Assembly: GCF_005860795.2 (NCBI RefSeq)
Contig: NZ_CP058350.1
Span: 684,001 to 748,000, forward strand
Origin: Peteryoungia desertarenae
GTDB lineage: Bacteria > Pseudomonadota > Alphaproteobacteria > Rhizobiales > Rhizobiaceae
Direction: 5' to 3'
Length of the DNA: 64,000 bases
Shown: positions 1-10,941 of the stretch, piece by piece
How the letters are laid out: each line of letters starts with the position of its first letter
Numbering within the stretch: position 1 is the stretch's first letter
Program-made: the position numbers and the translations under genes
Notes under the pieces: generated by a model
Database searches by the model: none
Seen by the model: the letters and a program-made list of their open reading frames with translations, nothing else
What the model was told of the DNA's origin: nothing

Positions 1-855
1 GTCGATACGCCAAAGCTGATGCAGCTTTCAGGCCTCGGCGATGGGGCAACCCTCTTTGCCCAGGGTATCGAGACGCGCAGGCATCTGCCCGCCGTCGGCA
101 AGAACCTGCAGGACCACCTCTGCGCCAGCTTCTACTACCGCTCGAAGAAGCCGACGCTGAATGGCGATTTTGCGAGCCTGATCGGCCAGGCCCGCTTTGG
201 CTTGATGTGGCTGCTGAAGCGCAGCGGTCCCTTTGCGATGAGCGTCAATCAGGCCGGAGGCTTCTTCCGAGGCTCGCCTGAGGAGATCAGGCCCAACATC
301 CAGCTCTATTTCAACCCGCTCTCCTACCGCATTCCGGACAATCCGCGGGCCAGCCTGACGCCCGAGCCCTATCCCGGCTTCCTGATCGCCTTCAACGCCT
401 GCCGGCCGACGAGCAAGGGAACGGTGACCATAGCGTCACCCGATGCCGCAGACGCCCCCCTGATCCGCCCGAACTACCTGTCGACGCAACGGGACATCGA
501 GGAGGTCCTGCAGGGGAGCCGGATGATGCGCCGGATCGCGAATGCGCGGGCGCTGTCGGATTGGGTGGAGGAGGAGGTATCGCCTTCGAAGACGGTCGAA
601 AGCGATGACAAACTGCTTGACTATTTCCGCTTCAACAGCGGCTCCATCTACCACCTCTGCGGCACCTGTGCGATGGGCAGCGATCCCCGCGAAACTGTGG
701 TGGATGCCCGGCTCCGGGTGCATGGCGTCCCGGGGCTTCGCATTGTCGATGCCTCTGTCTTCCCGAACATCACGGCGGGCAACATCAACGCCCCGACGAT
801 GATGGTCGCCGAAAAGGGCTCGGCGATGATCCTGGAGGATGCCGCATCTGCCTGA
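1..855 (+). CDS. GMC family oxidoreductase (choline/alcohol dehydrogenase-like), 5' end outside window
   Basis: The reading frame is open to the first base, so this is the C-terminal ~284 residues of a larger flavoprotein; the FAD-binding N-terminus lies off the window. The visible part has the GMC C-terminal domain: the motif [10 protein letters not shown], whose histidine is the usual active-site base region, followed by RIVDASVFP and [17 protein letters not shown], the substrate/FAD-contacting end of the family. GMC enzymes oxidise alcohols, choline or polyols using FAD. The substrate cannot be told from this part. The gene converges on the atp operon and is separated from it by a hairpin terminator. 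Confidence 0.9.
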   Translation, partial: VDTPKLMQLSGLGDGATLFAQGIETRRHLPAVGKNLQDHLCASFYYRSKKPTLNGDFASLIGQARFGLMWLLKRSGPFAMSVNQAGGFFRGSPEEIRPNIQLYFNPLSYRIPDNPRASLTPEPYPGFLIAFNACRPTSKGTVTIASPDAADAPLIRPNYLSTQRDIEEVLQGSRMMRRIANARALSDWVEEEVSPSKTVESDDKLLDYFRFNSGSIYHLCGTCAMGSDPRETVVDARLRVHGVPGLRIVDASVFPNITAGNINAPTMMVAEKGSAMILEDAASA

Positions 856-867
856 TATCAGCGCATG

Positions 868-895
868 AAAAAAGCCGGACGCGAGGACCCGGCTC
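868..895 (-). terminator. Rho-independent terminator of the atpHAGDC operon
   Basis: On the minus strand AGCCGG and CCGGCT pair around a 10-base loop and are followed directly by a run of six T residues. It lies 27 bases past the atpC stop codon, as expected for the end of this operon. Confidence 0.8.
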
Positions 896-921
896 CTTTA
901 ACGACTTACAGAACGCCGAAC

Positions 922-1329
922 TTATGCAGCAACGAGGATGCCGTTGAGATTTGTCAGTTCAGCGAGATATTGTTCAAGCTTCGTGCGATGATCGTTGTGA
1001 TGCGCGCTGTCGAGTTCCTTGCGAGCGTCATCAATCCGCTTCTTCAGCGTCTCGGCAGAGATTTCGCTCATTGGGACAGCCGACTCAGCCAATAGCGTGC
1101 AGCCTGTCGGCAGGACGTCGGCAAAGCCGCCAAATACCACATATTTGGAGACCTGACCGGAAGCGAGCTTCACGGAGACCACACCCGGCTTGATGGTTGT
1201 CATGGTCGGAGCATGGTTTGCCATCACGGTCATTTCGCCGTCTGTCGCCGGAATGACCACTTCGCTCACCTTTTCGGAAAGCAGCAGACGCTCGGGCGAT
1301 ACGAGTTCAAAAGAGAAATTGTCGGCCAT
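922..1329 (-). CDS. atpC: ATP synthase F1 sector epsilon subunit
   Basis: This 135-residue protein is the central-stalk epsilon subunit of F1, which binds gamma and can inhibit ATP hydrolysis. It begins MADNFSFELVSPERLLLSEK and contains the family segment IPATDGEMTVMANHAPTMTTI of the N-terminal beta-sandwich, followed by a short helical C-terminal domain. It is the last gene of atpHAGDC, 61 bases after atpD, and is followed by a terminator hairpin. Length and order match alphaproteobacterial F1 operons. Confidence 0.97.
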   Translation of the reverse strand: MADNFSFELVSPERLLLSEKVSEVVIPATDGEMTVMANHAPTMTTIKPGVVSVKLASGQVSKYVVFGGFADVLPTGCTLLAESAVPMSEISAETLKKRIDDARKELDSAHHNDHRTKLEQYLAELTNLNGILVAA

Positions 1330-1390
1330 GACGGTTCACTTCTTCAATTGAGTGGGAGAGGCGTGCGCCTTCACGCACGCCGGTCCTTGA

Positions 1391-2872
<1,482 letters not shown>

Positions 2873-2878
2873 TTAACC

Positions 2879-3760
2879 TCAGAGCGCTTCCGCGCCCGAA
2901 ATGATTTCAATGAGTTCCTTGGTGATCTGCGCCTGACGCTGACGGTTGTAGGACAATGTCAGTTTGTTGATCATCTCACCTGCATTGCGCGTCGCGTTAT
3001 CCATGGCACTCATCTTTGCGCCCATTTCACCAGCAACGTTTTCGAGCAGAGCCCGGAAGATCTGAACCGAGATGTTGCGCGGGATGAGATCGGCAAGGAT
3101 CGCACCGGCATCCGGCTCGTATTCATAAAGCGACGAAGCGCCATCCTGAGCGCCAGCATCCGTCGGGGCAGCAGCCGGTATCAGCTGCAGACCCGTCGGC
3201 ACCTGGCTGATGACCGACTTGAATTCAGAATAGAACAGCGTGCAGACGTCGAATTCACCACGATCAAACATGGCGATCACCTTGCGCCCGATGGCATCCG
3301 CATCCGAGAAACCAACGCGCTTGACTTCGCGCAGGTCCGTACGCTCGACGATCATCGCACCGAATTCGCGACGCAGACTGTCATAGCCCTTCTTGCCGAC
3401 GCAGAAGATCTTGACCGTCTTGCCCTGGGCAAGAAGCTTTCGGGCATGATCACGAGCATAACGCGAGATCTGCGAATTGAAGCCGCCGCAAAGGCCGCGC
3501 TCCGCGGTGCAGACGACGAGCAGGTGCACATCGTCCTTCCCGGTACCGGTCATCAAACGCGGCACGCTCTCGTCGCCACCAACTGCCTGAGCGATGTTGG
3601 CAAGAACCATGCTCATGCGCTGCGAATATGGCCGGGCAGCCTCGGCCGCCTCCTGCGCACGACGCAGCTTCGCCGCAGCGACCATTTTCATCGCCTTGGT
3701 GATCTTCTGCGTCGCCTTGACGGAGGCGATCCGGTTTTTCAGATCCTTAAGTGAAGGCAT
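2879..3760 (-). CDS. atpG: ATP synthase F1 sector gamma subunit
   Basis: The 293-residue gamma subunit forms the rotating central shaft of F1. The N-terminal helix starts [27 protein letters not shown] (first 20 residues typical of the family), the middle has the [11 protein letters not shown] motif, and the C-terminal helix contains [13 protein letters not shown], the usual gamma signature. The residues around 195-210 ([15 protein letters not shown]) form an Ala-rich insert, common in alphaproteobacterial gamma chains. It lies between atpA (29-base gap) and atpD in the operon. Confidence 0.97.
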   Translation of the reverse strand: MPSLKDLKNRIASVKATQKITKAMKMVAAAKLRRAQEAAEAARPYSQRMSMVLANIAQAVGGDESVPRLMTGTGKDDVHLLVVCTAERGLCGGFNSQISRYARDHARKLLAQGKTVKIFCVGKKGYDSLRREFGAMIVERTDLREVKRVGFSDADAIGRKVIAMFDRGEFDVCTLFYSEFKSVISQVPTGLQLIPAAAPTDAGAQDGASSLYEYEPDAGAILADLIPRNISVQIFRALLENVAGEMGAKMSAMDNATRNAGEMINKLTLSYNRQRQAQITKELIEIISGAEAL

Positions 3761-3789
3761 CCGTTATCCGTCCTTGGCTTGAGCCTGAA

Positions 3790-5319
3790 TTAGGCGAAGT
3801 TCTTCGCGTAGCTATCGAGAGCGGCCTTGAGCTTGCCCTTGGTATCGTCGCTGATCGCCTTTTCGGTGCGGATCGTGTCGAGGATCGCCTTGCCTTCCGA
3901 ACGGAGGTAGGACAGCAGACCCTGCTCGAACTTGCCGACCTGGCTGACCGGGATCTTGTCCAGGTAACCGTTGACGCCAGCGAAGATCACAGCAACCTGT
4001 TCTTCCGTCTTCAGCGGCGAGAACTGCGGCTGCTTCAGGAGCTCGGTCAGGCGAGCACCACGGTTCAGCAGGCGCTGGGTTGCAGCGTCAAGGTCCGAAC
4101 CGAACTGGGCGAAGGCAGCCATTTCACGATACTGGGCGAGTTCACCCTTGATCGAGCCGGCAACCTGCTTCATCGCCTTGATCTGGGCGGCAGAACCAAC
4201 GCGCGAAACCGACAGACCGACGTTAACGGCCGGACGAATGCCCTGGTAGAACAGGTCGGTTTCAAGGAAGATCTGACCGTCGGTGATCGAGATAACGTTG
4301 GTCGGAATAAAGGCCGAAACGTCGTTACCCTGGGTTTCGATGACCGGCAGAGCGGTCAGCGAACCGGCGCCAGCAGCGTCACCCATCTTGGCGGCGCGCT
4401 CGAGCAGACGCGAATGCAGGTAGAAGACGTCGCCCGGATAAGCTTCACGGCCCGGCGGACGGCGCAGCAGAAGCGACATCTGGCGGTAGGCCACAGCCTG
4501 CTTGGACAGGTCGTCGTATGCGATCAGGGCGTGCTGGCCGTTGTCGCGGAAGTATTCGCCCATCGCGCAGCCGGCGAACGGTGCGAGATACTGCATCGGA
4601 GCCGGATCGGATGCGGTAGCAGCGATAATGATCGAGTACTGGAGAGCGCCACGCTCTTCGAGAACCTTCACGAACTGGGCAACGGTCGAGCGCTTCTGGC
4701 CGACGGCGACGTAGACGCAGTACAGCTTGTCGTTCTCGGGGCCGTTGTCGTGGATGGCCTTCTGGTTGAGGAAGGCGTCCAGGATGATGGCGGTCTTACC
4801 GGTCTGACGGTCACCAATGACCAGCTCGCGCTGGCCACGGCCAACCGGGATGAGAGCGTCGATGGCCTTGAGGCCGGTCGACATCGGCTCATGTACCGAC
4901 TTGCGCGGAATGATGCCCGGAGCCTTTACGTCGACACGCGAACGACGGGTTGCGTTGATCGGACCCTTGCCGTCGATCGGGTTGCCGAGCGCGTCAACGA
5001 CGCGTCCGAGAAGTTCCGGACCAACTGGCACGTCAACGATTGCACCCGTACGCTTGACGGTGTCGCCTTCCTTGATGTCACGGTCTGCGCCGAAGATAAC
5101 CACACCGACGTTGTCGGCTTCGAGGTTGAGCGCCATGCCGCGGATGCCGCCCGGGAATTCGACCATTTCACCGGCCTGGACATTGTCGAGACCGTAGACA
5201 CGGGCGATACCGTCACCAACGGACAGAACCTGGCCGACTTCAGAGACCTCTGCCTCTTTGCCGAAGTTTTTGATTTGATCTTTCAGAATTGCGGAAATTT
5301 CCGCGGCGCGGATATCCAT
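3790..5319 (-). CDS. atpA: ATP synthase F1 sector alpha subunit
   Basis: This 509-residue non-catalytic nucleotide-binding alpha subunit alternates with beta in the F1 hexamer. The Walker A sequence [10 protein letters not shown] is at residues ~169-178. The segment [30 protein letters not shown] (first part of the classic alpha/beta signature) and the closing YAKNF end are present. Its ATG overlaps the atpH stop codon by one base (TGATG), which suggests translational coupling. Confidence 0.98.
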   Translation of the reverse strand: MDIRAAEISAILKDQIKNFGKEAEVSEVGQVLSVGDGIARVYGLDNVQAGEMVEFPGGIRGMALNLEADNVGVVIFGADRDIKEGDTVKRTGAIVDVPVGPELLGRVVDALGNPIDGKGPINATRRSRVDVKAPGIIPRKSVHEPMSTGLKAIDALIPVGRGQRELVIGDRQTGKTAIILDAFLNQKAIHDNGPENDKLYCVYVAVGQKRSTVAQFVKVLEERGALQYSIIIAATASDPAPMQYLAPFAGCAMGEYFRDNGQHALIAYDDLSKQAVAYRQMSLLLRRPPGREAYPGDVFYLHSRLLERAAKMGDAAGAGSLTALPVIETQGNDVSAFIPTNVISITDGQIFLETDLFYQGIRPAVNVGLSVSRVGSAAQIKAMKQVAGSIKGELAQYREMAAFAQFGSDLDAATQRLLNRGARLTELLKQPQFSPLKTEEQVAVIFAGVNGYLDKIPVSQVGKFEQGLLSYLRSEGKAILDTIRTEKAISDDTKGKLKAALDSYAKNFA

Positions 5320-5879
5320 CAGCCAACCTCTTTCAGTGCAAGCTTAAGGGTGGAAAGTTTGGTGCGAAGAGACGTGTCGATCTGGCGCGAGCCGACCTTG
5401 ACGATCAGCCCACCAAGAAGAGACGCATCAACCGTGAGTGCGATTGAAACATCCTTGCCGGTAACGCTCTTCAGCGCCGCCTTCAGTTCGTTTTCCTGCT
5501 CAGCCGTCAGGGCATGTGCAGAAGTAACATAGGCCGTTATCTCGCCACGATGACGAGCGGCAATCTGGTGGTAGGCAGCAATCATGCCGCTGAGAGCGAA
5601 CAAACGCCGGTTGTCGGTGACAACCTTGACGTAGTTCAGCGCAAGGCCCGAGATGCCGGCCTTTTCAAGTATGGCCGTGACCGCCTTCAATTGCTCATCA
5701 GCCGAAAAGACTGGTGACAGAACGAGACGCTTGAGGTCGGCGCTGTCATCGATCATCGCCTGGATCCGAGAAAGATCCTTACCGACTGCGTCTACTGCAC
5801 CAGCTTCAAGCGCAAGTTCGAAAAGCGACGACGCGTAACGCTCGGCCACGCCTGAAATCACTTGGGATGTGTCTGCCAC
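5319..5879 (-). CDS. atpH: ATP synthase F1 sector delta subunit (stator)
   Basis: The delta subunit links the F1 head to the peripheral stalk. The reading frame is open for 233 codons, but the conserved protein starts at a GTG (base 5879) giving [20 protein letters not shown], 186 residues, the usual family length. The 47 upstream codons show no similarity to the family. The C-terminal domain ends [21 protein letters not shown], the typical delta signature. It is the first gene of the F1 operon. The F0 genes are not nearby, as is normal in alphaproteobacteria. Confidence 0.95.
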   Translation of the reverse strand: MADTSQVISGVAERYASSLFELALEAGAVDAVGKDLSRIQAMIDDSADLKRLVLSPVFSADEQLKAVTAILEKAGISGLALNYVKVVTDNRRLFALSGMIAAYHQIAARHRGEITAYVTSAHALTAEQENELKAALKSVTGKDVSIALTVDASLLGGLIVKVGSRQIDTSLRTKLSTLKLALKEVG

Positions 5880-6044
5880 GGGCAAAATATTCCCTGCTCT
5901 GGACCCAGGTTCCCAGCGCCTCCATAGGGGGCAGCTCAAAGCCTTGGATTCGTTATGTTTTCCCCAGAAACACAAGTTTTGTGCACTTGCGTTCTCCGAA
6001 TTTCGCGGTTCGTCTAGCATAGGAGGTCTAGACTCGCAACACGC

Positions 6045-6072
6045 GTATTAAAGGTTTGACCTTTTAGAGCAA
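6045..6072 (-). promoter_or_regulatory. Candidate promoter of atpHAGDC with an inverted repeat in its spacer
   Basis: Read on the minus strand there is TTGCTC (6072-6067), a 16-base spacer and TAATAC (6050-6045), an acceptable sigma-70-type pair about 165 bases before atpH. The spacer contains an inverted repeat, AAAGGT-TTG-ACCTTT (6050-6064), which could be an operator. The -35 is weak, and no transcript start is known from the sequence alone. Confidence 0.35.
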
Positions 6073-6134
6073 GGCCTTCGGCCGAATTTTGTGCGAATCT
6101 GCGCCAAAATGCTTAGACGGCTTCAGTCATTCCG

Positions 6135-6518
6135 TCAGATCAGTCCGAAAACATAAGCAAGTGGTAGAGAAGCAAGAAGAATTTCTACAACCAGAAGCAG
6201 TTTTGAGCGGAGTTTTGATGGTCCATCGGATAGAATGGACAAGGTACGTCCGAATGCCGCGAGAGCGAGCGCGGCACCGAAGGCAAGGTAAACCATCGGC
6301 TGGGCAAGCATAAGCGCCGTTCCGGCAAAGCCGATTAACAGGCCACCGCTGGAACGAACCGCTGCCCTGGCAGTTGAGCTGAACTCACGGTCTTCAAAGC
6401 CAGAAAACCTCAGAGCATAGCCAGGGGCAAAGAGGGCAACACAACCCATCAGACAGGCCATAACGGCTGAGATGAATGCAAGTTGCTCTCCTGGTTCCAT
6501 TGGAAAATAGAAATTCAT
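6135..6518 (-). CDS. Small four-helix membrane protein, probably DUF4345 family
   Basis: A 127-residue inner-membrane protein with about four hydrophobic segments (roughly residues 10-32, 50-72, 74-92 and 105-125) and no signal peptide. The pattern of a helix ending PGYALRFSGF, then a Glu/Arg-containing loop and a GGLLIGFAG helix resembles DUF4345 proteins, a family with no assigned function. I make this call from general resemblance only. It lies between priA and atpH on the same strand, 84 bases after priA, and may be transcribed with priA. Confidence 0.7.
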   Translation of the reverse strand: MNFYFPMEPGEQLAFISAVMACLMGCVALFAPGYALRFSGFEDREFSSTARAAVRSSGGLLIGFAGTALMLAQPMVYLAFGAALALAAFGRTLSILSDGPSKLRSKLLLVVEILLASLPLAYVFGLI

Positions 6519-6602
6519 GCGTTTTCAGGTCCCAGCCGGGTTGCTCATCGCTCTACAGAGATCGCGAAGAAGTGATCGTTCGCGAGCGCTCGTTTAGTCA
6601 TG

Positions 6603-8816
6603 TCAAAGGAAGCTCTGGGGATCAACATCCACCTGCACCTGGATTGATTTTCGCTCCTTGGGACCGTTTTGCAGCATTGCACGGACAAAGCCCTGCATAT
6701 CGCTTGAACGACGGCCATGAACGAGCAAGCGGAACCGATGGCGCCCTCTGATCAAAGCAAGCGGTGCTTCGGCAGGCCCGAGAATAGCAATATCGGTCCC
6801 AGAAGGCGCGGCGAGACGAAGAGCGCGGGCATGCCCTTCTGCCTCTGCCCTGTTGTCGGCTGAAACAATGATCGAGACAAGCCGACCGTAAGGCGGCAGC
6901 GCAGCCCTCTCCCGTTCGCCGATTTCACGCTCATAGAAGGCCGAAGCATCGCCAGAGACGAGAGCCTGCATCACGGGATGCTGTGGCTGGAATGTCTGGA
7001 GCAAGCCGTGGCTCTTGCGCCCCGTTCGGCCAGCGCGCCCCGTCACCTGTGACAAGAGCTGAAAGGTTCGCTCTGCAGCACGGGGATCCCCGTTCGACAG
7101 CCCGATATCGGCATCGACGATCCCTACAAGTGTCATGAGGGGAAAATTGTGACCCTTGGCAACCAGTTGGGTCCCGACAACGATATCGGCCTCGCCTTGA
7201 GCAATCGCCTCCAGTTCGAGCCGCAAACGCTTGACGCCACCAAGATCCGACGACAGCACCAGCGTCCGTTTGTCCGGGAAGTGCTTCTCCACCTCTTCCG
7301 CGATTCTCTCCACACCCGGGCCGCAGGCAACCAGATGATCAAGCGTCCCACATTCGGGGCAGGCATTCGGCGTCGGCTCGTTATAGCCGCATTGATGGCA
7401 CTGGATCTGATTGCGGAAACGGTGCTCGACCAGCCAGCTTGAACACTGCGGGCATTGGAAGCGATGACCGCAGACACGGCAAAGGGTCAAAGGTGCGTAA
7501 CCGCGCCGATTGAGAAACAGCAGCGCCTGTTCTCCGCGCTCCACCGTCTTGCCGATAGCTCGAACCAGAACTGGCGACAGGAACCCGCCACGCTCCGGTG
7601 GATGGCGCCGCATGTCGACGAGGTGAAGATCGGGCATCGCCGCATCGGCGAAACGGGTCGGCAGGTGGACCAGATGATATCGACCTGCATTACAATTGAC
7701 CTGGCTCTCCACCGAGGGCGTGGCGGACACCAGAATGACGGGGAAGCCGGAGATGCGGGCACGAACTACAGCCATGTCCCGCGCATTGTAGAAGACGCGA
7801 TCTTCCTGCTTGAAGGCCGGATCATGCTCTTCATCGACGATGATCAGGCCCAGATCCTCGAAGGGTAGGAAAAGGGCGGAGCGCGCGCCGGCAACAACAC
7901 GGATATCGCCGGTAGATACCTGGCGCCATACCCGTTCACGGGTACGCGTCGCGAGATCGGAATGCCACTCGCCCGGCTTCGAACCGAACCGATCCTGGAA
8001 CCGCTCAAGGAAATTCGCCGTCAATGCGATTTCAGGAAGCAGGATGAGGACCTGTTTTCCCCGCCTCAGGGTTTCTGCGATAGCTTCGAAATAGACTTCA
8101 GTCTTGCCCGATCCGGTGACGCCGTCGATCAACGAGACAGAAAAACCGCCCTTTGCAAGCGTTGCCAGAATATCCTGGGAAGCCTCTAGCTGGGGACCCG
8201 CGAGACGGTGAACCATATAGTCGGGATCGGGTGGAGCCACGAGAGGCGGCGGCGGCAGAAACACCTGCTCAAATGCTCCCTGTTTTGTCAGGCCGTCCAC
8301 CACGCTTGGGGAAACACCGCTTGCATGGGCAAGACCGCTTTTTGTCCAGGACAGGCCGTCGGCGGCAAGCTCGAGAACGCGCTCCCTGGCCGGCGTAATG
8401 CGCTCAGGCTTGTATCCGGTGAAGCGCAGCCCCTCGATCATGGGTTCCGGATCGAAAGCAGCAGGCGCGCGCAGGGCCATGCGCGCCACATAGCCCGGAG
8501 GAGACAGGGTATAGGCCGCAACCCAGTGCAGAAAACTGCGCATGTTCTGGTCAAGTGGCGGGCAATCGAAAACCTTGGTTATGTCCCGCAGCTTTTTCGG
8601 ATTTACCGTCTGGTCTTCGGGCCCGTCCCAGACCACACCAACCACCTGTCTCGGACCAAGCGGCACCTGGACAATCGATCCAGGCGTCACCGTCACGCCA
8701 TCGGGTACGGCATAGCTATAGGGTGTCGGCGCGGGCATAGGAACGAGAACCGGCACGACGCGCCGCTTTGGCGCATCAAAAAGCTCGGTCATGACTAGTC
8801 GCGAATCGTCCTTCAT
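6603..8816 (-). CDS. priA: Primosomal replication restart helicase PriA
   Basis: PriA is a 3'-to-5' DNA helicase that reloads the replisome at stalled forks. In the 737 residues are an N-terminal DNA-binding domain (~15-115), a winged-helix region (~140-185), Walker A GVTGSGKT (~232-239), the DEEH Walker B (~328-331) and the SATPS motif (~364-368). Eight cysteines (C446, C449, C455, C458, C473, C476, C486, C489) form the two zinc sites. The helicase C-lobe follows with GTQLVAKGHNFP. The start is uncertain: ATG at 8816 is used, but ATG at 8792 (MTELFDAPKRRV) is equally possible. Confidence 0.96.
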   Translation of the reverse strand: MKDDSRLVMTELFDAPKRRVVPVLVPMPAPTPYSYAVPDGVTVTPGSIVQVPLGPRQVVGVVWDGPEDQTVNPKKLRDITKVFDCPPLDQNMRSFLHWVAAYTLSPPGYVARMALRAPAAFDPEPMIEGLRFTGYKPERITPARERVLELAADGLSWTKSGLAHASGVSPSVVDGLTKQGAFEQVFLPPPPLVAPPDPDYMVHRLAGPQLEASQDILATLAKGGFSVSLIDGVTGSGKTEVYFEAIAETLRRGKQVLILLPEIALTANFLERFQDRFGSKPGEWHSDLATRTRERVWRQVSTGDIRVVAGARSALFLPFEDLGLIIVDEEHDPAFKQEDRVFYNARDMAVVRARISGFPVILVSATPSVESQVNCNAGRYHLVHLPTRFADAAMPDLHLVDMRRHPPERGGFLSPVLVRAIGKTVERGEQALLFLNRRGYAPLTLCRVCGHRFQCPQCSSWLVEHRFRNQIQCHQCGYNEPTPNACPECGTLDHLVACGPGVERIAEEVEKHFPDKRTLVLSSDLGGVKRLRLELEAIAQGEADIVVGTQLVAKGHNFPLMTLVGIVDADIGLSNGDPRAAERTFQLLSQVTGRAGRTGRKSHGLLQTFQPQHPVMQALVSGDASAFYEREIGERERAALPPYGRLVSIIVSADNRAEAEGHARALRLAAPSGTDIAILGPAEAPLALIRGRHRFRLLVHGRRSSDMQGFVRAMLQNGPKERKSIQVQVDVDPQSFL

Positions 8817-8885
8817 GGGCGAGCAACTTGCCCGGCCCTCGCCCGAATGGAAACTAGCGGCCCAGCTTTTCAGATGAATTCACGC

Positions 8886-9818
8886 CTATACGTCTGGCAG
8901 GTAAGCGGCATGCGGATCGTTTCGCAGATCGAAAACGGTATGCCGTTCAAGCGCCCGCGTCACCCTGATCGGATCACCATCGAGCAAATCCGGTTGGATC
9001 ATCTTTCCAATCGTGAAGTCGAATACCTGTCCCTTCTTGTTCAGCAGTTCGTAGAAAACGGTCATATCCCGCAATTCGGTCGACCATTTAGCCAGCCAGT
9101 AAAACAGGCCTGAATTGCGCGCCTTCATGTGGACCGGCAGGATCGGCAGATTGTATTTGCGGGCAAGACCGACAGCAGACGTCTTCCAGGGACGCTCATT
9201 CAGGCGACCATGGGCCCAATAGGCAATACGTCCAGAGGGAAATAGGATGGTCGCCTTCTGCTGCTCGACGGCATGATTGGTAAGTTTCAGCGTCTCACGC
9301 GCCTTGAGTTTTGTCTTGTGCTGTTCGCGCCACTCGACCGGAATAATCATCTCGACAAGTCGAGGATTAACGCGGATGGCATCCCGGTTCGCGAAAAACA
9401 TCATGTCGGGACGACGGTGCTTCAACAGGTCGAAAACTGCGACACCATCTGCGATCCCGGTCGGATGATTACTCACCATGATGAAGCCGCCGCGGGCCGG
9501 GATACGCTCTTCATGATGCACGCGAATGTCGAGACTGAGAACATTGCTCAGATACTCGAATGCCTGGAAACCCGGGAGATTGACCACATCATCGGCAAAT
9601 TCGATAGCCTTCGAGTATCGCAAAACACTGTAAAGAAATGGCCGCATAACGGGCCACATTGGGTGGTGGACGATTTTTTCACCACGCTCGGCAATCAGCG
9701 TATCGACAATATGCCCGGGTTGTCCCTGAGAAATAAGCTGCAGCGTTTCCGCAAAATGCCCGAAGGTCGTGAGGGAAGCCCTTCTCATCTGTATAACCCC
9801 GCGTGTCATTGCCGACAT
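8886..9818 (-). CDS. Lysophospholipid acyltransferase family protein (PlsC-like)
   Basis: About 310 residues with a PlsC-type acyltransferase core: FIMVSNHPTGIADG carries the catalytic histidine, and a later ILFPSGRIAYW segment resembles the FPEGxR block that binds the phosphate of the acceptor. Such enzymes acylate lysophospholipids or glycerol-3-phosphate derivatives at the inner membrane. The His and Asp of the first motif are separated by five residues rather than the usual four. The open frame begins with a TTG at 9851; the ATG codons at 9818 or 9809 are more likely starts. No clear ribosome-binding site decides between them. Confidence 0.8.
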   Translation of the reverse strand: MSAMTRGVIQMRRASLTTFGHFAETLQLISQGQPGHIVDTLIAERGEKIVHHPMWPVMRPFLYSVLRYSKAIEFADDVVNLPGFQAFEYLSNVLSLDIRVHHEERIPARGGFIMVSNHPTGIADGVAVFDLLKHRRPDMMFFANRDAIRVNPRLVEMIIPVEWREQHKTKLKARETLKLTNHAVEQQKATILFPSGRIAYWAHGRLNERPWKTSAVGLARKYNLPILPVHMKARNSGLFYWLAKWSTELRDMTVFYELLNKKGQVFDFTIGKMIQPDLLDGDPIRVTRALERHTVFDLRNDPHAAYLPDV

Positions 9819-9859
9819 CAATGACAAGTCTGTGTGATCGGCGGATGACAACCCGACAT

Positions 9860-9878
9860 CGTTAGCGCTTCCCTAACG
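9860..9878. repeat. Short inverted repeat between divergent acyltransferase and xerC genes
   Basis: CGTTAG and CTAACG are arranged as a perfect 6-base inverted repeat around a 7-base centre. It lies in the ~120-base divergent intergenic region. It has no T-run, so it is more likely an operator-type site than a terminator, but the function is unknown. Confidence 0.3.
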
Positions 9879-9939
9879 GGTCTGATGCATCCTTGCGCAA
9901 TGATGCTTCCGTGACCTACGCAACGTTTGGGTTCCAGTT

Positions 9940-10863
9940 TTGATCCCCGCTGACGAAAATCTTCTTCTGGAAAGACAGGCCTGGCTTCAGAGCCTGGCAA
10001 GCGAGCGGCGCCTCGCGGCAAACACTCTTGAAGCCTACGAACGAGACACCCGGCAATTCCTGACCTTTCTCGCAGGCTATGCCGGTGGATTGGTCAGGCT
10101 GGACAACATCAGCAGTCTTAGACCGGCTGATCTTCGCGCTTTTCTTGCAGCAAGGCGAAAGGAAGGTGCAGGGGCACGGTCACTTGGTCGCCATCTCGCC
10201 GGATTGCGTTCATTCCTGCGTCATCTCGAGAAACGTGGTTTGGTCAATGCAGCAGCAGCCGGTGCTGTTCGCTCGCCGCGCCAGCCAAAATCGCTTCCCA
10301 AACCGCTGACGGGTTCTCAGGCGCTCACTGTCGTGAACGTGTCGACCCAGATGCATGACGAGCCATGGATTGCGGCACGGGACGCAGCAATCCTGTCGCT
10401 GCTCTATGGTTGCGGCTTGCGTATCGGCGAAGCTCTTGCCCTTACACCGGCAGCATTCCGGGGTAATCCCAAATCCCTTCGTGTCATCGGAAAAGGCAAC
10501 AAGACGCGTCTGGTCCCACTCTTGCCAGCCGTCGATGATGCAGTTCAGGCCTATATCCGCCTGTGTCCCTATGATCTTCCCGAGAATGAACCGGTGTTTC
10601 GGGGCGCTCGCGGGGCAAAGCTCCAGCCGGCGATCCTTCAGAGATCGATGCAGCGCCTTCGGTCTGCGCTCGGACTGCCAGACTCCGCGACACCCCACGC
10701 GTTAAGACATTCGTTCGCCACCCATCTTCTGGGCAGCGGAGGCGATCTGCGGACGATCCAGGAACTTCTAGGTCATGCGAGCCTGTCGACAACACAGGTC
10801 TATACCGGCGTCGATTCCACCCGCTTGCTCGACATCTACGACAAAGCCCATCCGCGGGCCTGA
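9940..10863 (+). CDS. xerC: Tyrosine recombinase XerC
   Basis: A site-specific recombinase of 307 residues that, with XerD, resolves chromosome dimers at dif. The N-terminal SAM-like core-binding domain spans ~10-100 and the catalytic domain ~120-300. The catalytic set is visible: R161 (GCGLRIGEAL), K185/K188 (GKGNKTR), H253 and R256 (HALRHSFATH), H279 (LGHASLSTT) and nucleophile Y288 (TQVYTGV). The start is a TTG at 9940, the first possible start after an in-frame stop at 9901. No dif-like site was recognised in the window, and no mobile-element genes adjoin it, so a chromosomal XerC is favoured over an integrase. Confidence 0.93.
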   Translation: MIPADENLLLERQAWLQSLASERRLAANTLEAYERDTRQFLTFLAGYAGGLVRLDNISSLRPADLRAFLAARRKEGAGARSLGRHLAGLRSFLRHLEKRGLVNAAAAGAVRSPRQPKSLPKPLTGSQALTVVNVSTQMHDEPWIAARDAAILSLLYGCGLRIGEALALTPAAFRGNPKSLRVIGKGNKTRLVPLLPAVDDAVQAYIRLCPYDLPENEPVFRGARGAKLQPAILQRSMQRLRSALGLPDSATPHALRHSFATHLLGSGGDLRTIQELLGHASLSTTQVYTGVDSTRLLDIYDKAHPRA

Positions 10864-10873
10864 CAACCTTGTG

Positions 10874-10890
10874 TTAACCATCGCGGTTAA
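10874..10890 (+). promoter_or_regulatory. Inverted repeat containing a CtrA-type TTAACCAT motif
   Basis: TTAACC and GGTTAA form an inverted repeat around ATCGC, 52 bases before the TraB/GumN start codon. The left half reads TTAACCAT, which matches the 8-base CtrA-binding motif described for Rhizobiales. It could be a regulatory site for the downstream gene. Binding is inferred only from the motif. Confidence 0.35.
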
Positions 10891-10941
10891 GCGAAAGTGA
10901 GGGACATGCTTCTAGGCTCCGGCAAACCAAAGGGGTTCACG

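Noticed and set aside
3751..5532. 593-codon open frame opposite atpA
   Set aside because: An antisense shadow of atpA and atpH caused by GC-rich third positions.
6075..6085. GGCC-TTC-GGCC hairpin near the atp promoter
   Set aside because: The short stem has no adjacent T-run on the relevant strand and no gene end at that point.
9940..10863. Integrase of a mobile element instead of XerC
   Set aside because: No tRNA, att-like repeats or phage genes adjoin it. Length and catalytic motifs match XerC, and the neighbours are chromosomal housekeeping genes.
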